The notes beneath the pieces are model-generated. The model worked only from the letters and a program-made list of their open reading frames with translations. It searched no databases and had not been told where the DNA came from. Shown piece after piece: positions 1 to 6,091 of a stretch of DNA of 6,339 nucleotides; the first letter of the stretch is position 1; each line of letters begins with the position of its first letter. A program made the position numbers and the translations under genes. This DNA is from Thioalkalivibrio sp. (GTDB lineage Bacteria > Pseudomonadota > Gammaproteobacteria > Ectothiorhodospirales > Ectothiorhodospiraceae): assembly GCA_007119005.1 (NCBI GenBank), contig SKQM01000085.1:1-6339 (forward strand), in the 5' to 3' direction.

Positions 1-2
1 CC

Positions 3-464
3 CGGGCGCTGGGTGTGGACATTCCGCTGGCCACGCTGCTGCCGCTGATCGCCCCGGTGCTGCTGGTGATGATGCTTCCGATCAGCGTCGCCGGCTGGGG
101 CATACGCGAGGGGGCGGCGGCTCTGCTGTGGACCGCCAGCGGGCTGGCCGTCACGGAGGGTGTCGCGATCGCGGTCGCGTTCGGCCTGCTGTTTCTGCTG
201 GCCGCGTTGCCCGGCGCTTTCGGTCTCATCGGGCGCAGCGAAACCGAGGCCGGATCCGAATCGAATCCGGTCAGCCGTCGAGGTCCAGATCAAAGAGCAC
301 GTCGGCACCGAGAGAGAAACGGCGGCAACGCGGCCGAAGCGCCTGATCCAGGCGGTCCACCGGTTCCAGCGTCAGCGACGGCCGCCCCGACCCCAGCAGC
401 ACCGGGGCCACCGTCAAGTGCAGACGGTGCAGAAGGCCGGCATCGAGGAAACGCGAGACCGTGA
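3..464 (+). CDS. LPG-synthase-like/flippase-type (UPF0104) membrane protein, C-terminal part only
   Basis: Only the C-terminal end is in the window; the frame is open at the left edge, so the GTG at 15 is probably an internal valine and not the start. Two hydrophobic segments are visible (about codons 8-26 and 40-73 of the visible part), separated by the motif PISVAGWGIREG. This Pro-Ile-Ser-x-x-Gly-x-Gly-x-Arg-Glu signature is typical of the lysylphosphatidylglycerol synthase transmembrane / UPF0104 family, whose members are inner-membrane proteins thought to synthesise or flip lipids or lipid-linked molecules. The domain ends near position 235. The remaining ~75 codons are rich in Arg, Pro, Gly and Ala, have no recognisable fold, and for the most part lie antisense to the reductase gene on the other strand. 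The annotated tail therefore looks like read-through of a lost stop or a frameshift, although a real long tail cannot be excluded. The family is fairly certain; the substrate is unknown. Confidence 0.72.
   Translation, partial: RALGVDIPLATLLPLIAPVLLVMMLPISVAGWGIREGAAALLWTASGLAVTEGVAIAVAFGLLFLLAALPGAFGLIGRSETEAGSESNPVSRRGPDQRARRHRERNGGNAAEAPDPGGPPVPASATAAPTPAAPGPPSSADGAEGRHRGNARP
250..270. terminator. weak inverted repeat at the convergent gene ends
   Basis: Six-base arms (ccggat at 250-255 and atccgg at 265-270) flank a 9-base loop, directly beyond the stop codon of the minus-strand reductase gene. On the minus strand only a short TTT follows, some bases after the stem, so a classical intrinsic terminator is not well supported. 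It is the only hairpin-like element I see where the two convergent genes meet. Confidence 0.22.
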
Positions 465-1074
465 TGCCACCACCCTCCACCAGCACGCGGGTGAGGCCGC
501 GTGCCGTGAGGGTCTGCAGCACATCTGCGGGTCGGAAACCGCCACCCTCGACGGACTCTTCGAGCCTCAGTAACCGAACCCCACCGGGGACCGTTGCGGG
601 AGCCGCCCGCGGCGAGACGATCCACAGTGTCGGCGCTGCGCCATCGCGAAACATGCGTCGGTCCAATGGCACACGCGCAGACGGATCCAGCACCACACGG
701 ACCGGGTTCTCACCGGGCACCTGCCGGACGGTGAGCTGGGGATCGTCGGAGATCGCCGTCCCCGCTCCCACCACGACTGCGTCCACCAGCGCCCGCAACC
801 GGTGCAGGTGGACGATGTCTTCGGGACCGGTCACGTAGTGCGAGTGACCCGTACGGGTGGCGATCCGACCGTCCAGCGTCTGGCCGAGTTGCGCCACGAC
901 CAGCTCGCCGTCGCGCAGCAACGGCCCGTAGATGGATTCCAGTTGTCCTTCGGGTTCGTCCCCGGAGCGGGCATCCGCACCCGGCTCGGCTGCCGAAGCT
1001 CGGCCGGATCGCAGCCGTTCCCGCCGCTGCAGGATCCGCTCCCAGGCGTCCTCTGCGCGATTCCGGCCGGTCAC
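271..1074 (-). CDS. RibD C-terminal-type reductase without deaminase domain
   Basis: This 267-residue protein is one RibD_C/dihydrofolate-reductase-fold domain (about residues 58-265), the fold that in RibD reduces the ribosyl group of an aminopyrimidine with NADPH during riboflavin synthesis. Visible family marks are LGQTLDGRIA (63-72), YVTGPEDIVHLHRLRA (80-95), VVGAGTAISDDPQLTV (101-116), NPVRVVLDP (123-131), the nucleotide-binding VEGGG (199-203) and VAPVLLGSGRPSL (222-234). The zinc deaminase domain of bifunctional RibD (HAE and PCxxC motifs) is absent; in its place is a ~57-residue N-terminal stretch with a charged helix and a low-complexity linker. The start is GTG; an in-frame TGA at 1087-1089 excludes anything longer, and GAGG lies 10 bp upstream. 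It follows the creatininase-family gene by 70 bp on the same strand, which suggests a shared pathway. Family assignment is firm, but the true substrate is not known and canonical riboflavin synthesis is not shown by the context. Confidence 0.88.
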   Translation of the reverse strand: MTGRNRAEDAWERILQRRERLRSGRASAAEPGADARSGDEPEGQLESIYGPLLRDGELVVAQLGQTLDGRIATRTGHSHYVTGPEDIVHLHRLRALVDAVVVGAGTAISDDPQLTVRQVPGENPVRVVLDPSARVPLDRRMFRDGAAPTLWIVSPRAAPATVPGGVRLLRLEESVEGGGFRPADVLQTLTARGLTRVLVEGGGITVSRFLDAGLLHRLHLTVAPVLLGSGRPSLTLEPVDRLDQALRPRCRRFSLGADVLFDLDLDG

Positions 1075-1144
1075 CCGCGATGCGCCTCAGGGCCACCCGC
1101 GCGATGCAGTGGTGACGCGGTCCGTGTGTCGGGGACCGCAGATG

Positions 1145-1957
1145 TCATGGAGCACCCGGCCGAAGCAAGTCCAGGGGGAACGCCGCCGTGTCGCGAATCA
1201 CCGCCGCGATCGCCGCCCCATAATGCCGGACCAGCCGCAATCCGAGTCCGGCATCGGCGAGCCGCGCGTTGCCCACCGCGCCCTCGCCATGCAGATCCTG
1301 GCTCAACCAGGAAAACGAGGCGGCCCCCTCCGGACCGAGCAGCGTCATCCCCTCTTCCAGGCGCTGGCCGAGGGAAACCCGGTCGTCGCAGTGTTCCAGG
1401 TGCACGCGTTCCGGGGCGAGGTGCAGCATCATCGCCGTCTCGAGGGTCCCGCCGTGGTAGCCATGACGCAGCTCCTCGGCCGGAAGCTCGACATCCTCGG
1501 GCAGATCAAACCGGAAGTAGCTGCATTTCACCACCAGCAGCCCGTGATCCCGGCGCAGACGCAGTCCAGCGAGGTCCATCAACTGAGTGTTCCCGCCGTG
1601 GCTGTTGCAGAACAGCAGGCGCCGGAAACCGGCGGCGGCCACCGCGGCACCGAGTTCGCGGATCTGCGCCAGCGCAGTCTCCGGTTCCAGGCTCAGCGTC
1701 CCGGCAAAGGCCCCGTGCTCCATGCTGGTCCCGATCGCCAATGGTGGCAGCACCAGCACGGAAACATCATCGCCCAGGCTGGCGGCTGCGGCATCGAGCA
1801 GTCCGAGTCCGATGTCGAGATCGGTGGAGAGCGGGAGATGCGGACCGTGCTGCTCGATCGCTGCCAGTGGCAGAACGACCACCGGATCCCGGGCCGCGAG
1901 CGCCTGGACCTCGGGCGAGGTCAGGTCCTGCCAGCGCAGAAAACCGTGGGTACTCAT
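1145..1957 (-). CDS. creatininase/formamide hydrolase-family metalloenzyme
   Basis: This is a 270-residue protein of the creatininase family (creatinine amidohydrolase, archaeal ArfB formamide hydrolase, mycofactocin MftE), which cleaves cyclic or linear amide bonds using bound divalent metals. Likely metal ligands are visible: Glu35 and His37 in the motif IEQHGPHLPLSTD, Asp46, His120 in CNSHGGN, and Glu173 in HGGTLETAMM. The HGGN version with a Glu in the later HGGxxE motif resembles the formamide hydrolase/MftE side of the family more than true creatininase, which has HYEN. The frame is open upstream to 2179, but the extra 74 residues lie antisense-like over the methyltransferase gene and look unrelated; the ATG at 1957 has a good ribosome binding site and begins where homology begins. 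It lies 31 bp after the FkbM gene and 70 bp before the RibD-type reductase. Riboflavin/F420-like formamide hydrolysis is a reasonable guess from the neighbour, not proven. Confidence 0.9.
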   Translation of the reverse strand: MSTHGFLRWQDLTSPEVQALAARDPVVVLPLAAIEQHGPHLPLSTDLDIGLGLLDAAAASLGDDVSVLVLPPLAIGTSMEHGAFAGTLSLEPETALAQIRELGAAVAAAGFRRLLFCNSHGGNTQLMDLAGLRLRRDHGLLVVKCSYFRFDLPEDVELPAEELRHGYHGGTLETAMMLHLAPERVHLEHCDDRVSLGQRLEEGMTLLGPEGAASFSWLSQDLHGEGAVGNARLADAGLGLRLVRHYGAAIAAVIRDTAAFPLDLLRPGAP

Positions 1958-1965
1958 GGGCGCAG

Positions 1966-1974
1966 CCTTCTCCC
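1966..1974 (-). promoter_or_regulatory. ribosome binding site of the creatininase-family gene
   Basis: Read on the minus strand this is GGGAGAAGG, 8 bp before the ATG at 1957. It fixes that start against the longer open frame that reaches back to 2179. Confidence 0.6.
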
Positions 1975-1988
1975 TGACGATCCGCCTG

Positions 1989-2801
1989 TCAAGCGGGCCC
2001 GGAGCGGGTCCGCCCAGCGGGTCCGTCCTCCCGTTCGTTGCCGACGGCCCGAGGCAACCGGCGGGCGTAGACATCGCCGGAAGCGAGACCGGCCGCGCCA
2101 GCGTCGAGCCACGAGGACATTTCTTCTGCACTCCGCCATCCCGGGAACAGGAAATCCCGTTGTTCGCCCGCGATCGCATTGAACTCGTAGCGTCCCAGGC
2201 GCTCCAGTCGCCGCACCGAGTCCAGCGCGACTACCAGCGCACCCGCGATGAACTCGAACGAAAGCGCCGGTACCGGCTGGCTCAGCCCCTCCAGCACCTC
2301 GGCCTCGAAACCCTCGACGTCGATCTTGCAGAAATCAGGCACCCCGTACTGGGCAATCAACTGATCCAGGGTGATCACTGGCACGCGCACGGATTCCTCC
2401 CAGCTCACGTCCTGGAACGAGGTGTTCCGACCGCGCAGCCCGGTCTGCCAGTCCTGGGAGAGCGTGGAGACGGTCGGCGTCCGGCGGCTGACCGCGAGGG
2501 TCGCCTCCCCAGGTTCCCGGCCGACCGCCTCATGACGGAGCGTTACGCCGGCCCGGGATCCGACCAGGCGGCGCAGCCACCGGAACAGAATTGGTTGCGG
2601 CTCCAGCGCGACCACTCTGGCGCCAAGGCTGGAGAACGCGCGGGTCCGGTCACCCAGGTGGGCGCCGATGTCGAACACCAGGGCCTCTGGTGGCAGAAAG
2701 GGCCGGTAGAGGCGCCGCAGACCGGGCTGACGTCCGGGTCGCCAGTAGATCACCAGCGAACGGAGGATGCCGACGAGGCTCTGCCAGTGCATTCGCGGCA
2801 C
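1989..2801 (-). CDS. FkbM-family SAM-dependent methyltransferase
   Basis: A 270-residue Rossmann-fold methyltransferase that transfers a methyl group from S-adenosylmethionine, in this family usually to a sugar or polyketide hydroxyl. SAM motif I is VFDIGAHLGD (42-51), the acidic residue after strand 2 is Glu67 in ALEPQP, and the FkbM hallmark KIDVEGFEAEVLEG is at 159-172, followed by SFEF (181-184). The last ~20 residues are polar and low in complexity. The start is unsure: GTG at 2801 or ATG at 2792 (three codons later), neither with a clear ribosome binding site. It begins 41 bp after galU and ends 31 bp before the creatininase-family gene, so it is probably co-transcribed with both. Next to galU, methylation of a surface or exopolysaccharide sugar is plausible; a link to the product of the following hydrolase and reductase is the alternative. 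The acceptor cannot be read from sequence. Confidence 0.9.
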   Translation of the reverse strand: MPRMHWQSLVGILRSLVIYWRPGRQPGLRRLYRPFLPPEALVFDIGAHLGDRTRAFSSLGARVVALEPQPILFRWLRRLVGSRAGVTLRHEAVGREPGEATLAVSRRTPTVSTLSQDWQTGLRGRNTSFQDVSWEESVRVPVITLDQLIAQYGVPDFCKIDVEGFEAEVLEGLSQPVPALSFEFIAGALVVALDSVRRLERLGRYEFNAIAGEQRDFLFPGWRSAEEMSSWLDAGAAGLASGDVYARRLPRAVGNEREDGPAGRTRSGPA

Positions 2802-2842
2802 GCGAACCCAGGCTGCGCTGGACCGAGCCGAACTGGCGCCGC

Positions 2843-3730
2843 CTAGCGCCCGCGGCTGTCGAGGTAGGCCTTGAAGTCGTCCTTGAGTTCGGGGTGCTGC
2901 AGCGCGAGCTCGACAGTGGCTTCCAGGTAACCGAGTTTGCTGCCGCAGTCGAACCGGCGACCTTCGAATTCGTAGGCGGTGACGCGTTCTTCCTCCAGCA
3001 GCCGCGCGATCGCGTCGGTCAGCTGGATCTCGCCGCCGGCACCCGCCTGTTGCTCGGCCAGCAGTTCAAAGATGCGCGGGGTCAGGATGTAGCGTCCGAC
3101 CACGGCGACATTCGAGGGCGCATCCGCGGGCTTGGGCTTCTCGACGATCCCCTGCACGTCCCAGAGTCCCGGTGTCCCTGTGGCTTTCGGATCGATCACC
3201 CCGTACTTGCCGGTCTCCTCGCGCGGAACTTCCTCGACGCCGAGCACACTGCACTGATTCTCCTCGAACCGCTCGACCATCTGCGCGATCGCGCCCTTGC
3301 CTTCGTTCACGATCAGGTCGTCCGCAAGAATCACCGCGAACGGCTCGTGCTGCACGATCGGGCGGGCACAACCCACCGCGTGACCAAGGCCCAGCGCGTC
3401 GGTCTGGCGCACGTACACGCAGGTGACCTCCGGCGGGACGATGTTGCGCACGAGCTCCAGCATCTTCTCCTTGCCCCGCTCCGCGAGCTCCGTCTCGAGC
3501 TCGTAGGCCTTGTCGAAGTGGTCGGGGATGGAGCGCTTGTTGCGCCCGGTGACGAAGACCAGCGTCTCGATGCCAGCCGCCACCGCTTCTTCCGCCGCGT
3601 ACTGGATCAGCGGCTTGTCCACGATCGGCAGCATCTCCTTCGGATTGGCCTTGGTGGCCGGAAGGAAACGGGTGCCCATCCCGGCGACCGGGAACACGGC
3701 CATGCGGATGCTCTGCGGTTTCTTCGTCAT
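2843..3730 (-). CDS. galU: UTP-glucose-1-phosphate uridylyltransferase
   Basis: This enzyme makes UDP-glucose from UTP and glucose 1-phosphate in the cytoplasm, feeding LPS core, exopolysaccharide, trehalose or glycogen-like pathways. At 295 residues it has normal GalU length. Key marks are the nucleotide-binding loop GMGTRFLPATKANPKEML (17-34), the metal/nucleotide motif LADDLI (135-140), the sugar-phosphate region EKPKP (197-201), GEIQLTDAI (233-241) and RFDCGSKLGYLE (259-270). Together they separate GalU from RmlA-type enzymes. The ATG at 3730 is preceded by AGAGG at a 4-bp spacing. A strong GC-rich hairpin lies between it and the upstream comEA-like gene, so it may be transcribed partly on its own, although no clear promoter was found in that 67-bp gap. 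The FkbM gene follows after 41 bp. Confidence 0.97.
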   Translation of the reverse strand: MTKKPQSIRMAVFPVAGMGTRFLPATKANPKEMLPIVDKPLIQYAAEEAVAAGIETLVFVTGRNKRSIPDHFDKAYELETELAERGKEKMLELVRNIVPPEVTCVYVRQTDALGLGHAVGCARPIVQHEPFAVILADDLIVNEGKGAIAQMVERFEENQCSVLGVEEVPREETGKYGVIDPKATGTPGLWDVQGIVEKPKPADAPSNVAVVGRYILTPRIFELLAEQQAGAGGEIQLTDAIARLLEEERVTAYEFEGRRFDCGSKLGYLEATVELALQHPELKDDFKAYLDSRGR

Positions 3731-3757
3731 GTTGCCTCTGAGTGTCGTTGGGGCTCA

Positions 3758-3788
3758 CGGGGCGGGACATCGGCGATGCCCCGCCCCG
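3758..3788 (-). terminator. GC-rich hairpin between comEA-like gene and galU
   Basis: The two arms (about 3758-3771 and 3775-3788) are complementary except for one position (A3767 against C3779), with a three-base loop. In RNA made from the minus strand that position becomes a G-U pair, so the stem is unbroken there, whereas in plus-strand RNA it is an A-C mismatch. It starts 9 bp after the comEA-like stop codon. No T-run follows, so it may be a transcript-end stabiliser or partial terminator instead of a classical intrinsic terminator. Confidence 0.5.
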
Positions 3789-3797
3789 CTCAGGCCC

Positions 3798-4058
3798 TTA
3801 GTCGAGCTCGATACGCTCCAGGTTCATCTCGATCGTGCGTTCGCCAATTCCCGTGACCTTGGTCAGCTCCTGCACCGAGCGGAACGGGCCATGTTCCTCC
3901 CGGTAGGACACGATTGCCGCGGCCTTGGCAGGGCCGACGTTACTGAGTTGAGACAACTCCTCGGCAGTCGCGGTATTCACGTTCACGGGGTCCATCGCCC
4001 AGGCCGCCGGGGCGGAAACCAGGAAAAGGATCAGTGCGGCGAGAATCAGTTTCTTCAT
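3798..4058 (-). CDS. secreted ComEA-like helix-hairpin-helix DNA-binding protein
   Basis: A small protein of 86 residues. It starts with a signal peptide (Lys2-Lys3, hydrophobic 4-15, likely cleavage after AWA at residues 19-21), then has one ComEA-type double helix-hairpin-helix domain (about 25-83) with VNVNTATAEEL, LSNVGPAKAAAIV and VTGIGERTIE. These HhH turns bind the DNA backbone without sequence preference. Full ComEA of Bacillus also has a membrane anchor and a longer linker; the short periplasmic form seen here is common in gammaproteobacteria, where it helps pull transforming DNA into the periplasm. A competence role is therefore plausible, but no other competence gene is in the window. 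The start is set by GGAGGTT 5 bp upstream and by the signal peptide; the longer open frame (to 4616) is antisense-like to pyrF and is rejected. It may have its own promoter in the gap behind pyrF. Confidence 0.92.
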   Translation of the reverse strand: MKKLILAALILFLVSAPAAWAMDPVNVNTATAEELSQLSNVGPAKAAAIVSYREEHGPFRSVQELTKVTGIGERTIEMNLERIELD

Positions 4059-4063
4059 CTGAC

Positions 4064-4070
4064 AACCTCC
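4064..4070 (-). promoter_or_regulatory. strong ribosome binding site of the comEA-like gene
   Basis: Read on the minus strand this is GGAGGTT, close to the perfect anti-Shine-Dalgarno match, 5 bp before the ATG at 4058. It decides the start within a much longer open frame and is the strongest ribosome binding site in the window. Confidence 0.75.
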
Positions 4071-4113
4071 ATGTCTATGTTGAGAGAACGACGCCAATCC
4101 CGGCGCCGTGCGT

Positions 4114-4143
4114 ATCCTAACGCGGTGGGCAGCTCCCAGCCAA
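4114..4143 (-). promoter_or_regulatory. possible sigma-70 promoter for the comEA-like gene
   Basis: In the 104-bp gap between pyrF and the comEA-like gene, the minus strand reads TTGGCT (4138-4143), 18 bp, then TAGGAT (4114-4119), each 4 of 6 to the consensus. It is about 55 bp upstream of the start codon. The match is modest and GC-rich genomes give chance hits, so this is only a candidate. I saw no convincing terminator for pyrF in the same gap. Confidence 0.3.
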
Positions 4144-4162
4144 CCCTTCGCCGGCGCCCGAC

Positions 4163-4864
4163 CTAAGCGGGAATCTCCTGCAGAATGCCGGCCACCGCCG
4201 CGGCGGGATCCTCCGCCTGGGTGATCGGTCGACCGACGACGATATGACTCGCCCCGTTCTGAAACGCGGCGCGCGGGGTCATCACCCGCTTCTGGTCGTC
4301 CCCACCGCCGCCGCCCGGCCGGATGCCGGGGGTCACCAGCCACGGGGCGTCGCCGAGCTGCGCGCGCAACGCGGGCGCCTCGAGTGCCGAGCAGACCAGA
4401 CCGTCCAGCCCCGCCTGATTCACCGCGAGGTCGGCCAGGCGCAGCACCTGCTCCTGCGGGCTGCAATCGATGCCGACTCCGCGCAGGGTCGCCGCGTCGC
4501 TGGAAGTCAGCACCGTCACCGCGATCAGCCGCGTCTCCGGACGCACCTCCCGGACCGCCTCGCGGGCCGCCTGCATCATCTCCAGCCCGCCGCTGGCGTG
4601 CAGGTTCACGATCCATACGCCGAGGCGGGCCGCAGCCCGGCAGGCACCGGCGACGGTGTTCGGAATATCGTGGAACTTGAGGTCGAGAAAGACCCGGAAT
4701 CCGAGTCTCTGCAGCGCCTCCACGAGGCCCGGGCCAGCCGCGACGAAGAGCTCGAAACCCACCTTCACGGCGCAGGCGCCGGGGTCCAGACGCTCCGCCA
4801 TCGCCTCCGCACTGCGACGATCCGGATAATCCAACGCGACAATCAGTTGCGGACCACTATGCAT
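4163..4864 (-). CDS. pyrF: orotidine 5'-phosphate decarboxylase
   Basis: PyrF decarboxylates OMP to UMP, the last step of de novo pyrimidine synthesis, in the cytoplasm. The 233-residue protein has normal bacterial length and all active-site parts: Asp12 in ALDYP, Lys34 in VKVGFELF, the catalytic Asp61-Lys63-Asp66 set in [10 protein letters not shown] (61-70), the phosphate-gripper region VTPGIRP (177-183) and VVGRPIT (209-215) with Arg212. The gripper loop holds five glycines in a row (184-188) followed by DDQKR; its length equals that of the E. coli loop, so it is probably functional. The ATG lies 8 bp after the lapB stop, and its AGGA ribosome binding site overlaps that stop codon, which implies translational coupling to lapB. 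This lapB-pyrF order is the same as in E. coli. Confidence 0.97.
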   Translation of the reverse strand: MHSGPQLIVALDYPDRRSAEAMAERLDPGACAVKVGFELFVAAGPGLVEALQRLGFRVFLDLKFHDIPNTVAGACRAAARLGVWIVNLHASGGLEMMQAAREAVREVRPETRLIAVTVLTSSDAATLRGVGIDCSPQEQVLRLADLAVNQAGLDGLVCSALEAPALRAQLGDAPWLVTPGIRPGGGGGDDQKRVMTPRAAFQNGASHIVVGRPITQAEDPAAAVAGILQEIPA

Positions 4865-4872
4865 GTCGAATC

Positions 4873-6084
4873 CTAAAAACTCTCAAAGGTCTGATTGGGG
4901 GGTTGATCGAGGTCAAGATCGATGCCGCGCAACGTGTCCCAGCGCCGGCAGCTCGGGCATTGCCAGACGTGGGCGCGGCCCTGGTAGCCGCAGTTGCTGC
5001 ACTGGTACAGCGGCTGGCTGCGCAACTGGTCCATCAGTGCCTTCTCGAACGCCGCAAACTCGCTGCTGTACGTGTGCACCGCCGGCAGAATCTTCATCCA
5101 ACGCACCGCCTCGAGCAGACCGGAAGTCGGCACTGGGCGCTGGGCGAGGATGCGATGCAGCTGGGTCAGTGCCTCGTCCAGGCGATTGGTACGCCGGTAC
5201 AGGCGCATCAGCGCGATGCTCGCGACCGTGATTTTCTGTTCGTTGGCCAGTGAGCGCAGCGTGTCCTCCAGGTTCACCGCTCCCCGTGGCAGCGCCGAAT
5301 TGAGGTGCAGCCGTTCGAGTTTCGGCACCACCAGGGTCGCGAGGGCCGGCGTGCGCACCACCGCCTCGCGCTCGAGCTCGATGGACAGCGGGATGTCACC
5401 GCTGCGCTCGGCCACCTGCGCCCGCAGCAGCAGCGCCCGTGACAGACCTGGGCAGAGTCCCATCGCCCGGTCCACGTGCTCCAGAGCCAGCTCGGTCCGG
5501 TTCTGCGCAAGTTTTTCCTGCGCCAGTTCGCACTCGTAATGCGCGATCCGCAATGCGGCGGACGCACCGCCGTGCTCCAGCAGCCGTGTCCCGACTTCGA
5601 TTGCCTGAATCCAGTCGCGCTGCGTCTCGTAGACGTTGCGCAACCCTTCCAGGGCGCGAATGCCAACCGAAGGCGAATCCATCAGTTCGCGAAAGGCCAC
5701 CTCCGCCCGGTCGAACACGCCGGCAAGCAGAAAATCGCGCCCCATCTCGTACATTGCGTGAGCGCGCTGTGCATCGGTCAGCGCCGGCCGCGCCACGAGG
5801 TTCTGGTGGATCCGGATCGCGCGATCCACTTCGCCGCGCCGGCGGAAGAGGCGCCCGAGGATCAGGTGGGTCTCGAAGGTCTCGTGGTCGATCTCGACCA
5901 CTTCGATGAAGGCCTGCAGCGCACGGTCCGTCTGGTCGTCCAGCAGATAGCGGACGCCCTCCAGATAACGGTCCAGCGGAGGTTCACGCAGCGGACGCCG
6001 CCGCGCGTGGGTATAGCGTGCAGCGTACCAGCCGCTGGCCGCCGCCACCGGAAGCAGCAGCAGAAGCCATTGCCCAGCGGTCAT
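4873..6084 (-). CDS. lapB: LPS assembly/heat-shock protein LapB (YciM)
   Basis: LapB is an inner-membrane-anchored cytoplasmic TPR protein that in E. coli works with FtsH and YejM/PbgA to control LpxC breakdown and so LPS amount. The 403-residue protein (E. coli about 389) has an N-terminal membrane segment (about 5-22) followed by Arg-rich residues, then repeated helical TPR units (about 35-345; for example around [20 protein letters not shown]), and a C-terminal rubredoxin-like knuckle with Cys362, Cys365, Cys376 and Cys379 (YQCSNCG and WQCPSC). All four metal ligands are present. The open frame reaches back to 6240 over ihfB, but the ATG at 6084 starts directly at the membrane segment and is 7 bp after the ihfB stop. 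No good ribosome binding site is seen, so coupling to ihfB is likely. The usual partner gene lapA is not found upstream. Confidence 0.96.
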   Translation of the reverse strand: MTAGQWLLLLLPVAAASGWYAARYTHARRRPLREPPLDRYLEGVRYLLDDQTDRALQAFIEVVEIDHETFETHLILGRLFRRRGEVDRAIRIHQNLVARPALTDAQRAHAMYEMGRDFLLAGVFDRAEVAFRELMDSPSVGIRALEGLRNVYETQRDWIQAIEVGTRLLEHGGASAALRIAHYECELAQEKLAQNRTELALEHVDRAMGLCPGLSRALLLRAQVAERSGDIPLSIELEREAVVRTPALATLVVPKLERLHLNSALPRGAVNLEDTLRSLANEQKITVASIALMRLYRRTNRLDEALTQLHRILAQRPVPTSGLLEAVRWMKILPAVHTYSSEFAAFEKALMDQLRSQPLYQCSNCGYQGRAHVWQCPSCRRWDTLRGIDLDLDQPPNQTFESF

Positions 6085-6091
6085 GATGGGA

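Noticed and set aside
1958..2179. N-terminal extension of the creatininase-family protein by 74 residues
   Set aside because: The extra part overlaps the methyltransferase gene in another frame, has no family similarity, and a good ribosome binding site marks the ATG at 1957.
932..2182. Long plus-strand open frame (416 codons) across the reductase, hydrolase and methyltransferase genes
   Set aside because: It lies antisense to three genes with clear family motifs and its translation is low-complexity, rich in Arg, Gln and Pro, as expected from an open antisense frame in GC-rich DNA.
1587..2846. Long plus-strand open frame (419 codons) over the creatininase-family and FkbM genes
   Set aside because: Antisense shadow with no recognisable domain; the opposite strand codes for two well-supported enzymes.
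2591..3856. Long plus-strand open frame (421 codons) over galU
   Set aside because: Its residues mirror the reverse complement of galU codons, and GalU itself is certain.
4059..4616. N-terminal extension of the ComEA-like protein
   Set aside because: It would hide the signal peptide inside a long Arg/Gly-rich stretch lying over pyrF in another frame; the strong ribosome binding site supports the ATG at 4058.
4244..4876. Plus-strand open frame (210 codons) over pyrF
   Set aside because: Antisense shadow of pyrF, without recognisable domain or ribosome binding site.
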